The notes under the pieces were generated by a model, which saw only the letters and a program-made list of their open reading frames with translations, did not search any database and was not told where the DNA came from. This document shows positions 1-8,225 of a DNA stretch of 20,341 nt, piece by piece (positions within the stretch are counted from its first letter, which is position 1; the number at the start of each line of letters is the position of its first letter). The translations under genes were made by a program, and so were the position numbers. This stretch comes from Myxococcales bacterium (GTDB lineage: Bacteria > Myxococcota > Myxococcia > Myxococcales > Myxococcaceae): contig PMBV01000126.1 of assembly GCA_003153055.1 (NCBI GenBank), forward strand, positions 700 through 21,040. Direction: 5' to 3'.

Positions 1-1086
1 GCGAAGGAGGACCGGTATCAGCCGTTCATGATCGAATGCGAGAAAGAGAAGCTCCCGTTCGAGCCGGTCCTCTGGTTGGTGGGCTACAACTGGGTCCTCT
101 CCAACGAGCAAGCCTGCGACCGCATCATCGAGAAGACCAAGCTCGCGCTGAGTCAAGACGGCGTCGAGGGATTCATCTACGTCGCGCACAGCATGGGGGG
201 GCTCGCGGTGCGCGCCGCCCTTCAGAAGATGCTCAAGAACCCAAACGACGACACGCCCAAGAGACTCATCGGCGTCGTCCAGGTGGGCACGCCCAACTAC
301 GGGACGCCGCTGCTCTACCGGCGAGCGTGGAGCGGTAACGACGAGTCAGACGCCAAGATGCAGCTGGTGATGGGGAGCACCGGCTGGGAATGGCTGACGA
401 TGATATGCAAGATCCGAGGGCTGTGGGAGCTGCTGCCGACCCGGAACTACCGAATGAACCAGGAGCCGTGGCTCAAGGTGATCGCGGACGATCCTCATCA
501 TGAGTTCTCGTCTTTCGGTACTCCGAGCACGATCTCCTTCGAGGTGACGAATGTCGCGGATCTCTACTCGGACACCTCCACGCAGAAGTACAACGTCCTC
601 GCGCTCGCAACCGACGCGCTGTCCGCTCGCCACAAGCCGACGCTCTCAGGCTGGTGGGACTCGGCCCAGAAGGTTCGCGACCAGATCCTCGCCGACGTGC
701 AGCTTCGCGCGAGCCAAGCGTTCGATTTTCACGAGCGGCTGGACCGGGAGCTCGATTCGCTGCCTGGCAAAGCGATGCTGAAGGCCCGTACGCGCGCCGT
801 CGTCGCGACAGGGGTCTCGACTGTCGTCGGCTGCGAGGTGGATGTCTCCAACCCAGACGGGCTCACCGTCACCGCGATCAAGAGCATGCGCGGGGACGAG
901 ATGGTGCCGCTCGACAGCCAGAAAGCGGACCTTCCATCCGCGAGCATTCTCGAAGTGACCGGAGTGAAGCACGGCGACCTGATGGGGGCCGCGGGTGGCC
1001 AGGCCGACGTCTTCAAGAACGTCTTCAAGTTGATGACGGACCTCTACTCGCAGAAGTGGCGATACAGCATGGAGGACCCTGACTGA
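1..1086 (+). CDS. Alpha/beta-hydrolase, lipase/acyltransferase-like (5' end outside window)
   Basis: The frame is open from the first base, so the real start lies upstream; the first in-window ATG is at 28. Numbered from that ATG, the protein shows a nucleophile elbow AHSMGG (Ser55), a following VGTPNYGTP strand-turn typical of lipases and LCAT/PGAP1-like enzymes, a GDEMVP turn supplying the probable acid (Asp290) and VKHGDL supplying the probable His (His315). The order Ser-Asp-His fits an ester or lipid hydrolase. The missing N-terminus would hold the oxyanion-hole strand. Its substrate cannot be read from the sequence. It appears intact at the 3' end, ending at a TGA just before a string of broken genes. 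I see no partner gene. Confident of the fold, unsure of the substrate. Confidence 0.85.
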   Translation, partial: AKEDRYQPFMIECEKEKLPFEPVLWLVGYNWVLSNEQACDRIIEKTKLALSQDGVEGFIYVAHSMGGLAVRAALQKMLKNPNDDTPKRLIGVVQVGTPNYGTPLLYRRAWSGNDESDAKMQLVMGSTGWEWLTMICKIRGLWELLPTRNYRMNQEPWLKVIADDPHHEFSSFGTPSTISFEVTNVADLYSDTSTQKYNVLALATDALSARHKPTLSGWWDSAQKVRDQILADVQLRASQAFDFHERLDRELDSLPGKAMLKARTRAVVATGVSTVVGCEVDVSNPDGLTVTAIKSMRGDEMVPLDSQKADLPSASILEVTGVKHGDLMGAAGGQADVFKNVFKLMTDLYSQKWRYSMEDPD

Positions 1087-1094
1087 GAAGGGAG

Positions 1095-1108
1095 GAGCCT
1101 CAGGGCTC
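1095..1108 (+). terminator. Weak hairpin after the lipase-like gene
   Basis: GAGCC-TCAG-GGCTC forms a 5-bp stem with a 4-nt loop 9 nt after the lipase stop codon. No T-tract follows, so this is at best a weak terminator. Confidence 0.2.
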
Positions 1109-1123
1109 TCACGGACCTGGCCC

Positions 1124-1400
1124 TCACGCGGCAAGCACGATGGACCACTCGGTCAGCTCGCCAGCCACCGTCACCTCGATGACGTCCCCCACCCGCTTCC
1201 CCATCAACGCGCGTCCAAAGGGCGAGCCGGGCGTGACGACGGAGAGGAACCCATCTCCACCCGGCCCGGTGAGCTCCTCGCCGGCCCCCGCCGGAGCCTC
1301 GAAGTCCTCGATGGCCTTGCACGCCGTCTGGGCCGCCTCCAAGCGGGTGCGGGTGGCGGTGAAGAAGAAGAAGAGGACAAAGAAAGCGGCGAACCTGAGC
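1124..1400 (-). pseudogene. GreA/GreB-family transcription factor, C-terminal fragment
   Basis: The end of this minus-strand frame reads GPGGDGF, then VVTPGSPFGRALMGKRVGD, then EVTVAGELTEW. This is the SPxGxALxGKxxGD signature of the Gre-factor C-terminal FKBP-like domain, which binds RNA polymerase. Upstream there is only a short stretch (RLEAAQTACKAIEDFEAPAG) that may be coiled-coil remnant, then a Phe-rich run that does not look like a Gre N-terminus. Most of the coiled coil that carries the acidic catalytic tip is missing, and strands of the C-domain also look missing, so it cannot work as a cleavage factor. The break near 1400-1440 coincides with the break in the oppositely oriented dehydrogenase fragment. 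The frame is open to 1519 without a convincing start. Confidence 0.6.
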
Positions 1401-1439
1401 ACCCTCCTTGAGCCAGCCAGCGGATGAGGGTGTGGGAGC

Positions 1440-2024
1440 ATTGGTCGGGAGCTCGCGAGTGGGCGCCTCGACGTGCTGGTGAACAACGCGGGCTCGGCGT
1501 TCCAGGAGCGCAGGCTCACCAGTGACGGCGTCGAGCGAACCTTCGCGGTGAATCACCTCGGGTACTTCCTGTTGACCAACCTCCTCTTGGAGCTCCTGGA
1601 GCGGAGCGCACCGGCGCGCGTCGTGGTGGTCGCCTCGGTGGGCCACTACCGCGGCACGATGGACCTGGGGGACCTCGGCTTCGAGCGGGGTGGCTACACT
1701 GTCATGGCCGCGTACCAACGATCGAAGCTGGCCAACGTGATGATGACCCACCGGCTGGCCGCTCAGCTCGAGAGCAAGCGCGTAACGGTGAACGCACTCC
1801 ACCCAGGCGCGGTGGCGACCAACATCTGGTCCGCGGCCCCACGGTGGACCAAGCCCTTGCTCGCGGTGGCGAAGGCGCTGTTCATGATCAGCCCCGAGGA
1901 GGGCGCCCGGACCCTGACGTACCTCGCCTTGTCACCGGAGGTCGAGGGCAAGACCGGCCTCAAGACCTTCTCTCACTCCGTCGGTGTCGTCTGGGGTTGC
2001 CGCCTGATGGGGGCCGGTGGGTAG
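1440..2024 (+). pseudogene. Short-chain dehydrogenase/reductase lacking the N-terminal NAD(P) loop
   Basis: The frame enters directly at RLDVLVNNAG, the NNAG motif of classical SDRs. It then has the catalytic Ser strand (VVVASVG), the YxxxK dyad (AAYQRSKLANV) and HPGAV after it. The first about 75 residues, including the TGxxxGxG cofactor loop, are absent: an in-frame TGA at 1425 precedes the fragment. The first usable start would be GTG at 1473, inside the core of the fold. The C-terminus after about 1955 (GLKTFSHSVGVVWG...) also does not look like an SDR ending and overlaps the convergent TPR gene. It is therefore truncated at both ends and cannot bind NAD(P). An automated call of 1473..2024 is likely, but I consider it a remnant. 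Confidence 0.8.
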
Positions 2025-2987
2025 AAGGTCAAATCGACGCGTGAAGAGGGCCCGAATCGGCCCAATGCGTTCTTTGCGGTGACCTCAATCGAGTTGGGTC
2101 CAGGACGAAGTGTCCACGCCAGGTGCTCATCCTCTTGTTCCATTGGACGGCCGTTGAGCGAGATCTCATAGCGGCACGCCCAGGGGCATGAATTCGTCAG
2201 CTGCACGGAGAGAGTATCGCCCGGACTTTCCGCTTCGCGGTGGGCGGCAAGGTTCACATGTACCTGATTGAGGGCGGGGTAGAGGCGCGCTCCGTCCACT
2301 GACTGGATTTCCGCCGTTGGGCTCCCTTGAAAGAGCAGCTCGGGGCCAGTGTCGCGCGGCACGAGAAGAACGTGCTCCTGGCTTCCACCTGGTTTCTGGT
2401 CGAAGATCGCGTTGTCATTGGAGTAGGAGCTGGAGTGGAAGTAGCGGAGCCAATTGTTCATGTCTGGAGGTTCCCGTATCCAGGTGGAGCCGCGATGGTT
2501 CATCTTCAGGGCCGCTGTCTTGCCAGCGAGCCGTCGATCTCGAATCTCCATCGCGCTGGCTGTAGTGCTCACGGAGCGAAACGGTCTTCAGGTTCTCGAG
2601 TGAGTCGAATCTGATGGCAGTCAGAGGGAGATCTGGATTCATCCAGGATGTGACGTGAAAGATGCGAAGTTTGTGGTCTCCTTTCCTCATCTCCGAGAGC
2701 AGCGTCTCGAACTTCGGATGAGCGCGGAGGCTCGCAAGATCCTCATCTGCTCGTGCGTGCTCCACATCGGTAAATCCGCCATACGCGGCACGAGCCAGCG
2801 CCTCAAGAGCTTGGTCCGGCTTGCCGAGTCGGGCGAAAGTACATGCGAGGCCGTAGGCCACGTTTGCTCTGAGCCCCTCAAGGTCAGGTGGCAGCTTCTC
2901 GGAATAGACCGATTCCAGCAGGGGGATCGCCTCCAAGTACGCTTTCGCTCTTGTGGCGGCGCTTGCCTTATCGAGTCGCTCTTGCAA
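1973..2987 (-). pseudogene. TPR-repeat protein with Ig-like C-terminal half, frameshifted
   Basis: Two minus-strand frames join into one plausible protein. The first part (from about 2987) has helical TPR-like sequence (AYLEAIPLLESVY; VAYGLACTFARLGKPDQALEAL), the spacing of the TPR end-of-group module, and then HPKFETLLSEM. After SLREH near 2570 the sense moves to another frame (AMEIRDRRLAGKTAALKM), then MNNWLRYFHSSSYSNDN and a beta-rich section ending NSIEVTAKNALGRFGPSS, like an Ig-type domain. One indel explains the shift. At the 5' end the frame is blocked by a TAG near 3085, and only a TTG at 2987 could start it. The DNA is visibly less GC-rich than its surroundings, hinting at separate origin. 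Function is not recognised. The last about 15 codons overlap the SDR fragment and may be read-through. Confidence 0.6.
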
Positions 2988-3063
2988 CGAACGCAGGAGC
3001 CTTGGATCGACAGATGGATTGATGCAGCATCGCTCTCCAATACAATGGACCGTACTCAGTGGA

Positions 3064-3297
3064 AAGAACTCGAGGCCCGCACAGGCCTATACGTTCTGTC
3101 TCGACCCCTCAGAGTACTTCGCGTTCGCCGCGGGCGTACTGAAGGGAATCGACGCGAAGGCCGGCGACCGGCGCTCGGCGACGACTCTCCCCCATCCGTG
3201 GTTCGGTCAGCTCAACGCGAGGGGCTGGCTCTGGCTGCTCGGCGCGCACACCAGGGTTCACCTGAGACAGGTGCGGGAGATCCGCAAGGGAATGTAG
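3064..3297 (+). pseudogene. DinB-like domain, C-terminal fragment
   Basis: The frame carries FCLDPSEYFAFAAGVLKGIDA and then LPHPWFGQLNARGWLWLLGAHTRVHLRQVREIRKG. The HPxFG-LN...H-x3-H-x2-Q pattern near the C-terminus matches DinB/DUF664-like four-helix metal-binding proteins, in which these His residues complete a His triad. Only the last two helices are present. Upstream of about 3064 the sequence belongs to the antisense TPR remnant, so the N-terminal half and its metal-binding His are gone. Family assignment rests on pattern memory only. Its 3' end overlaps the tail of the large RCC1 gene on the other strand. Confidence 0.5.
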
Positions 3298-6200
3298 CGT
3301 CGCGACCGCCAGGTCGACCCGCACTCACACTCGCTCGTGGGACGTGTCGTTGGCCAAGATGCCGAGGTACTCTGCGTCGAGAGCGAAGGAAGGTGAGGAG
3401 CCCAGCGAAGACGGCGAGCTCTCCGCCTGGAGCCGCGCCACAGCTGCAGCCTCCAGTGGGTGGAGGCGGCGGCTGATCTGGACTAGCGTCGCTCCCTCCG
3501 TCCGTGTCGTCATGGGTCCCCGCGTCGGCTCCAGCGTCGCCCCCTCCATCCGTGTCGTCATGGGTCCCCGCGTCGGATCCCGCGTCGCCCCCTCCGTCCG
3601 TGTCGTCATGGGTCCCCGCGTCGGCTCCCGCGTCGCCCCCTCCGTCCCAGCGGCCGTCGCTCCCCGCGTCGGCTCCTGCGCCGCCCCCTCCGTCCGTGTC
3701 GTCATGGGTCCCCGCGTCGCCCCCTCCGTCCGTGTCGTCATGGGTCCCCGCGTCGGCTCCCGCGTCGCCACCTCCGTCCCAGCGGCCGTCGCTCCCCGCG
3801 TCGGCTCCTGCGTCGACGCCGCAATTCCCCGGCGCGCACGGCTCGCAGGCCGGAGCGACGTAGCCTGAAGCGCAGGAGCAGGACCCATCGGCCTTGGCTG
3901 TTCCGTGCCCGCTGCACGTGGTGGCGTCGCCGTATTGACAGGAGGTGCCGACGTACCCGGGGCCGCAGGCGCAGGTGCCCGAGGTGGTGCAGCTTCCGCT
4001 GCCGTGGCACGTCGTGGCCGCCTGGCAGTATGTGCACGTCGGGTAGCCGTAGAAGTCCGCCGCGCATCGGTCGCACTGTGGGTTGGCGAACTCGGCGGCG
4101 CAGGTGCACGAGCCGTTTGCTTCGGCCGCGCCGTGGCCGTTGCACGTCATCGCATCGCTGAACTCGCAGGTCGCCCCGGCGTGGCCCGCGCTGCAGGCGC
4201 AGGTACCGGTGGCGCCGCAACTTCCCCCTCCGTGGCAGGTGGTGGCGGCCAGACAGTACGTGCACGATGGATAGCTGAAGAAGTTGGGTGCGCACTGCTG
4301 ACATTGACTCCCGTCGAACCCGGCGCCACACGCGCAGGCCCCCTCGGCGTTGGCGGTGCCGTGAGCGTTGCACGTCGTCGCGTCGCCGTACTGGCAGGCT
4401 GGGCCGGTGAAGCCCGAAGCGCAGGTGCAGGAGCCATCGGCCTTGGCTGTGCCGTGGCTCCCGCAGGTGGTGGCGTGACCGTACTGACAGGAAGCCCCGA
4501 CGTAGCCAGGGTCGCAGGTGCAGGCGCCCGCGGGGGTGCAGGTTCCGCCGCCGTGGCAGGTCGTCGCCGCCTGGCAGAACACACAACTCGGGTAGCCATA
4601 GAAGTCCGCCGCGCATCCGTCGCAGCGGGCGCCAGCGAAGCCCGCGGCGCAAGTGCAGGAGCCGTCGGCCTTGGCGTTGCCGTGGCCAGTGCACGTGGTG
4701 GCGTCACCGTACTGGCAGGCCGTGCCGATGAACCCGGCTTGGCAGACACAGGCTGCTGTGGGGCTGCACGTGCCGTTTCCGTTGCAGGTTGTCGCGGCCG
4801 AGCAGTACATGCAAGCTGGATAGCCGGAGTAGTCCTGAGCGCACTGACCGCAGCTCGTCCCGGAAAACCCCGGGTTGCACGAGCACGAGCCGGTCGAGCT
4901 GCATGCCCCTTTGCCGCTGCACGTCGTGGAGGCCTCGCAGTAGGTGCAAGTCGGGTAGTCGTAGTGGCTCGACGCGCACCCGGTGCAGTCGGGGTCCGTG
5001 AACCCATCCGAACAGACGCAGCTCCCGTCCGCCTGGGCCTTGCCGTGAGCATGACAGGTCGTGGCATCACTGTATTGGCAGGCGCTGCCTGTGAAGCCGG
5101 CCAGGCAAACACAAGAGCCCGACGAGCCGCAGGTGCCGTTCCCGCCGCAGTTCGTCGAAGCCAGGCAGGAGGTGCACGTTGGATAGGCGTAGTGGTCCAG
5201 AGCGCACTGGCCGCAGGTCGTGCCGCCGAAGCCGGGGTCGCAGCTGCAGCTCCCATCGCCACAGGCCCCATGCCCCGAGCAAGCGAGCGAGACACAGGCG
5301 CCGTCGGTGCAGGCGGGGATCTGCGCGCAGGCATCGGCCAAGTAGGAGAACCCGATGGCGATGGCCTTCAGTGCGGCGCTCGCCCGCCCGTCTCCCAGCT
5401 GGCCGTCGCGATCGTACCCCCAGGCCCACACCGTGCCGTCCCTCTTCAGGACGACGGCGTGCAACCTCCCTGCCGCCACCGCGACCACCTCACTCAACCC
5501 GGGCACTTGCGCCGGAGTGCCGTGTTGTACGGTCGTCCCATCGCCGAGCTGGCCGTAGGAGTTGTCGCCCCAGGTCCAGACGGTGCCGTCCCCCTTGAGG
5601 GCCACGGTGAAGGCCCCGGCGGCGGCGACCCCGACGGCTCCGGTGAGGCTGCTCGCCCGCACCACGGTCATGGGCCTGGCTGTCAACGTTCCGTCGCCCA
5701 GCTGGCCCCGGAGGTTGTTGCCCCATGTCCACACCGTTCCATCACTCTTCACTGCTGCGTTGTGGAAGTCACCGGCGGCCACCCCAATGGCGCTGGTCAG
5801 TCCGGTCACCTCCACCGGCACCAGCTCATTCATCTTTCCGTACCAGGGCAGCGCATACTCGGTTGCGCCCCAAGCCCAGACCGTTCCCGCGTCGTCCACG
5901 GCCACGCTGTGAAAGGTGCTCGTGCTCACCCCGACTGCGTTGGTCAGGTACATGGCCTTGACCGGGGTGCTTCTCCAGTCCATCGAACCGACGACAGACA
6001 CGCCCAGGACGCCAGAGAGGTTGTCTCCGCATCCCCAGACCGTGCCGTTTCGCAGGCGCGCTTCGGTGTGAGAGCCACCCGCGGCCACCTCCATGACCTC
6101 GGTGAGGCCGCTCACCGGCGCTCCGGTGGTGCGCCTGAGCACGATCCCGTCGCAGAGCTGGCCGGCGTAGTTGGCGCCCCAAGCCCAGACCGTGCGGTCG

Positions 6201-7648
6201 CGCCTCACCGCCACCGAGTGGGCCCCTCCGGCGGCGATCCCCATGGCCCATGTCACTCCGTCCGCCTGTACGGGAATGCTGCTCGCGGACCGGGTTCCGT
6301 CCCCCAGCTGGCCCTCGGAGTTGTCGCCCCAGGCCCAGACCGTGTCATCGCTCCTGAGGGCCAGAGTGTGAGAGTCACCGGCGGCCAGCGCCCGGACGCC
6401 GTCGAGGTTGCTCACCCGCGCCGGAGCGGTGCGCCAGAGCGTGCCGTCGCCAAGCTCGCCTTCCCGGTCGTCACCCCACGCCAAGACCGTTCCGTCGCCC
6501 GCCAGCGCCACGCCGTGGGAATGGCCGGCGGCCACGGCGACGACTCCGGCGACGCCTAGCCCGAGCACCCTCACCGGGGTGCTGCGTCGGCTCGTCGTTC
6601 CGTCTCCCAGCTGGCCGAAGTCATTGGAGCCCCAAGCCCAGGCCGTCCCGTCGCTCTTCAGCGCCACGGTGTGCCAGGTGCTGGCTGCGACCGCGACGAC
6701 CCCGGTGAGGCTGGTGACCGGCCGCGGAGAGCTGCGCCCCGTCGTAGTGCCGTCGCCGAGCTGGCCGAAGGAGTTGCCGCCCCAGGCCCAGACTGTTCCG
6801 TCGGCCTTGAGCGCGACGGTGTGGTCCTGGCCGGCGGCCACCGCCGCGACTCCGGTGAGGCCGGTGACCTGCACGGGGGCGGCTTCGCTGAACAGGCTCG
6901 TTACGCCCAGCTGTCCGTAGCTGTTGGAGCCCCAGGCCCACACGGAACCGTCGCTCTTGAGCGCCAGCGTGTGGGAGGCACCCGTCGCGAGCCCGACAAC
7001 GTCGGCGAGACCGGCGACCTGCCGCGGAGCGCCGTGCTGGGTACTTGTTCCGTCGCCCAGTTGGCACTGTGAGTTGGCGCCCCAGGCCCACACGGTTCCG
7101 TCGCTCCTGAGCGCAGCCGTGTGAGAGTCTCCCGCGGCCAGGGCGACCACGCCTTCGAGATCGAGGACCTGCCGTGGGGTGTTCTGGTCAGTCGTCGTGC
7201 CGTCGCCCAGTTGGCCGCTGGAGTTGCTGCCCCAGGCCCAGACCGTGCCGTCGCTCTTGAGCGCCACGGTGTGCGCACCCCCAGCAGACACGGCGACGAC
7301 TCCGGTCAAGCCTCCCACCCGCGCCGGAGCCATGCGCTGGGCCGTCGTGCCGTCGCCCAGCTGGCCGTTGGAGTTGCTGCCCCAGGCCCAGACCGTGCCG
7401 TCGCTCTTGAGCGCCACAGTGTGGTGCCTGCCAGCGGCGATGAGCGGCGTCGCGCATGGTGCGTTGGAGGTGCAGCTGACCGTCGACGCAGAGGGCGTGG
7501 CGGCGCGTCGGGTTAGTGCCCCAACCTTGACCGCGATCTCCGGCAACTCGCCTCCTCCGCTCGCGGGCTCCGGTCGGGAGCCGGTGCACCCGAGAGCCAC
7601 CACCAGGAAGGCAGGCAACCAACACCGACTCCGATGCCCGTCAAACAT
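3212..7648 (-). CDS. Giant RCC1-repeat / EGF-like surface lipoprotein with MYXO-CTERM-like end
   Basis: 1478 aa from an ATG at 7648 with an AAGGAG box just upstream. The frame is open back to 7891, but that part has no signal peptide. Residues 1-21 are a lipoprotein signal (VVALGC, Cys21). Residues about 70-755 hold 14 RCC1-type repeats (AWGSNSxGQLGDGTT), enough for two seven-bladed propellers. Residues about 775-1275 are Cys-rich EGF/laminin-like repeats alternating YPxCxYC and DATTCxxHG...ADGSCxC units. Residues about 1276-1390 are a Asp/Gly/Ala/Thr linker from tandem repeats, then PPPPP, GGCSCG, a hydrophobic stretch and RSRRR: the Cys-TM-Arg layout of MYXO-CTERM (TIGR03901), a signal for myxosortase-type processing. 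About 50 further residues follow, unlike the family's usual abrupt end. Repeats 9-11 are degenerate. Likely a cell-surface binding protein; ligand unknown. Confidence 0.9.
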   Translation of the reverse strand: MFDGHRSRCWLPAFLVVALGCTGSRPEPASGGGELPEIAVKVGALTRRAATPSASTVSCTSNAPCATPLIAAGRHHTVALKSDGTVWAWGSNSNGQLGDGTTAQRMAPARVGGLTGVVAVSAGGAHTVALKSDGTVWAWGSNSSGQLGDGTTTDQNTPRQVLDLEGVVALAAGDSHTAALRSDGTVWAWGANSQCQLGDGTSTQHGAPRQVAGLADVVGLATGASHTLALKSDGSVWAWGSNSYGQLGVTSLFSEAAPVQVTGLTGVAAVAAGQDHTVALKADGTVWAWGGNSFGQLGDGTTTGRSSPRPVTSLTGVVAVAASTWHTVALKSDGTAWAWGSNDFGQLGDGTTSRRSTPVRVLGLGVAGVVAVAAGHSHGVALAGDGTVLAWGDDREGELGDGTLWRTAPARVSNLDGVRALAAGDSHTLALRSDDTVWAWGDNSEGQLGDGTRSASSIPVQADGVTWAMGIAAGGAHSVAVRRDRTVWAWGANYAGQLCDGIVLRRTTGAPVSGLTEVMEVAAGGSHTEARLRNGTVWGCGDNLSGVLGVSVVGSMDWRSTPVKAMYLTNAVGVSTSTFHSVAVDDAGTVWAWGATEYALPWYGKMNELVPVEVTGLTSAIGVAAGDFHNAAVKSDGTVWTWGNNLRGQLGDGTLTARPMTVVRASSLTGAVGVAAAGAFTVALKGDGTVWTWGDNSYGQLGDGTTVQHGTPAQVPGLSEVVAVAAGRLHAVVLKRDGTVWAWGYDRDGQLGDGRASAALKAIAIGFSYLADACAQIPACTDGACVSLACSGHGACGDGSCSCDPGFGGTTCGQCALDHYAYPTCTSCLASTNCGGNGTCGSSGSCVCLAGFTGSACQYSDATTCHAHGKAQADGSCVCSDGFTDPDCTGCASSHYDYPTCTYCEASTTCSGKGACSSTGSCSCNPGFSGTSCGQCAQDYSGYPACMYCSAATTCNGNGTCSPTAACVCQAGFIGTACQYGDATTCTGHGNAKADGSCTCAAGFAGARCDGCAADFYGYPSCVFCQAATTCHGGGTCTPAGACTCDPGYVGASCQYGHATTCGSHGTAKADGSCTCASGFTGPACQYGDATTCNAHGTANAEGACACGAGFDGSQCQQCAPNFFSYPSCTYCLAATTCHGGGSCGATGTCACSAGHAGATCEFSDAMTCNGHGAAEANGSCTCAAEFANPQCDRCAADFYGYPTCTYCQAATTCHGSGSCTTSGTCACGPGYVGTSCQYGDATTCSGHGTAKADGSCSCASGYVAPACEPCAPGNCGVDAGADAGSDGRWDGGGDAGADAGTHDDTDGGGDAGTHDDTDGGGGAGADAGSDGRWDGGGDAGADAGTHDDTDGGGDAGSDAGTHDDTDGGGDAGADAGTHDDTDGGSDASPDQPPPPPTGGCSCGAAPGGELAVFAGLLTFLRSRRRVPRHLGQRHVPRASVSAGRPGGRDATFPCGSPAPVSGEPWCARRAARASPSR
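3489..3830 (-). repeat. 48-bp coding tandem repeat with 12-bp sub-period
   Basis: The block CATGGGTCCCCGCGTCGG recurs at 3511, 3559, 3607, 3703 and 3739. Spacings are 48, 48, 96 and 36 bp, so full units are 48 bp and one copy has lost 12 bp. Within units a GCGTCGGCTCC-type 12-mer repeats, and two variant units carry CAGCGGCCGTCGCTCC instead. All spacings are multiples of three, so changes in copy number keep the frame. On the minus strand it encodes DAGADAGTHDDTDGGG and variants, the linker between the EGF-like region and the C-terminal anchor. Confidence 0.9.
3890..5260 (-). repeat. Degenerate long repeats encoding the EGF-like units
   Basis: Blocks of about 190-240 bp recur at the DNA level. 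Each contains a segment for C-A-x3-Y-x-YP-x-C, one for ATTCxGxGxC and, in most, one for DATTCxxHGxAxADGSC. Six YPxC cores and six DATTC-like cores can be counted in the translation. The copies are closer to one another in the 3' half (about 3890-4700), suggesting recent duplication or gene conversion there. Confidence 0.65.
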
Positions 7649-7653
7649 GGAGG

Positions 7654-7659
7654 CTCCTT
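7654..7659 (-). promoter_or_regulatory. Ribosome binding site fixing the RCC1 lipoprotein start
   Basis: AAGGAG ends 5 nt before the ATG at 7648. It decides for this start over the 81-codon longer open frame, because the signal peptide begins exactly here. Confidence 0.7.
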
Positions 7660-7796
7660 TGCTCGCTGAGAAAAATCTGGCCGGCACACGCCGATACCCG
7701 CGGGTGCATCGGCTCTGGCAAATACTGGGAGGCTCTCCTCGCGCACGGGACGCACTCTCGTGCGCCGGAGGGAGGCCACCGATCGAGCCGAATTCA

Positions 7797-7825
7797 GAAG
7801 ACTGAAGAGATCTGCTCGTTGTCAA
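7797..7825 (-). promoter_or_regulatory. Possible promoter of the RCC1 lipoprotein gene
   Basis: A perfect TTGACA -35 hexamer (complement of 7820-7825) lies about 170 nt upstream of the ATG in a local AT-richer patch. The -10 region at 17 nt spacing is poor (GTCTTC), with TTCTGA-like alternatives at longer spacing. Weak candidate. Confidence 0.25.
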
Positions 7826-7924
7826 TCCACTTGAATGCCGACTGCGAAAGGGTGAATTGAATACACGTATGGCCAACGTGGGGTCAAGCAACGACTCGAC
7901 GCTGGCCTCTGCACTTGTCGCACG

Positions 7925-8071
7925 TCAGGACGTCTTCAGCGAAGGTTTTCTCGCTCTAGAGGCGGACCGGCCCAGGATGTCCGTGGGCAGCGCCGCCAGG
8001 GAGTAGCCAGGGCGCTTGGAGCAGGGGCCGGAGGAGAAGTTCGGGTTCTGGGGCTTCTGGGTGGGCTTCAT
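7925..8071 (-). pseudogene. serC: Phosphoserine aminotransferase, N-terminal remnant
   Basis: The frame [20 protein letters not shown] followed by [16 protein letters not shown] matches the start of the SerC subfamily beginning [18 protein letters not shown]...LGRSHRS (serine biosynthesis, PLP-dependent 3-phosphohydroxypyruvate transamination). Only about 48 codons remain. After GRS the expected HRSKxGKxKLK is distorted ([12 protein letters not shown], one codon short) and a TGA ends it at 7925. The PLP-lysine region and everything else are absent. The sequence continues in the same frame toward the RCC1 gene without SerC similarity. A functional serC should exist elsewhere in the genome. Confidence 0.75.
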
Positions 8072-8225
8072 CGGACCAGAGAGTCTACCATCGCCGCCGT
8101 CGACCCTCATCGCCTCAGCCATCGCGACGCAACTCACGGTCGCGACGAAGAGGAGATGACCTCCGTTCGGGATGGGCGTCGAGGAGGCTGTGAAGGAGCC
8201 CTTCGCGGCCCCATGAGACCCGCGC

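Larger units (their letters stand above)
7649..7924. other. Intergenic leader between serC remnant and RCC1 gene
   Basis: Apart from the putative -35 box and the ribosome binding site of the RCC1 gene I see nothing recognisable. The minus-strand frame is open across most of it, by GC bias, but shows no domain. An AT-richer stretch spans about 7800-7870. Confidence 0.4.

Noticed and set aside
3489..3830. Repeat array as a CRISPR
   Set aside because: Units are directly tandem, have no unique spacers and encode a protein linker in frame.
3905..6559. 884-codon open frame on the plus strand, opposite the RCC1 lipoprotein gene
   Set aside because: It is Ala/Arg/Gly-rich without domains, and follows the repeat period of the antisense gene. 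Strong GC skew at third positions keeps the opposite frame open.
7649..7891. 81-codon N-terminal extension of the RCC1 gene
   Set aside because: No ribosome binding site or signal at 7891; the lipoprotein signal and AAGGAG box fix the start at 7648.
7925..7927. TGA ending the serC remnant, with the frame open beyond it
   Set aside because: SerC similarity does not resume after the stop, so read-through has no support.
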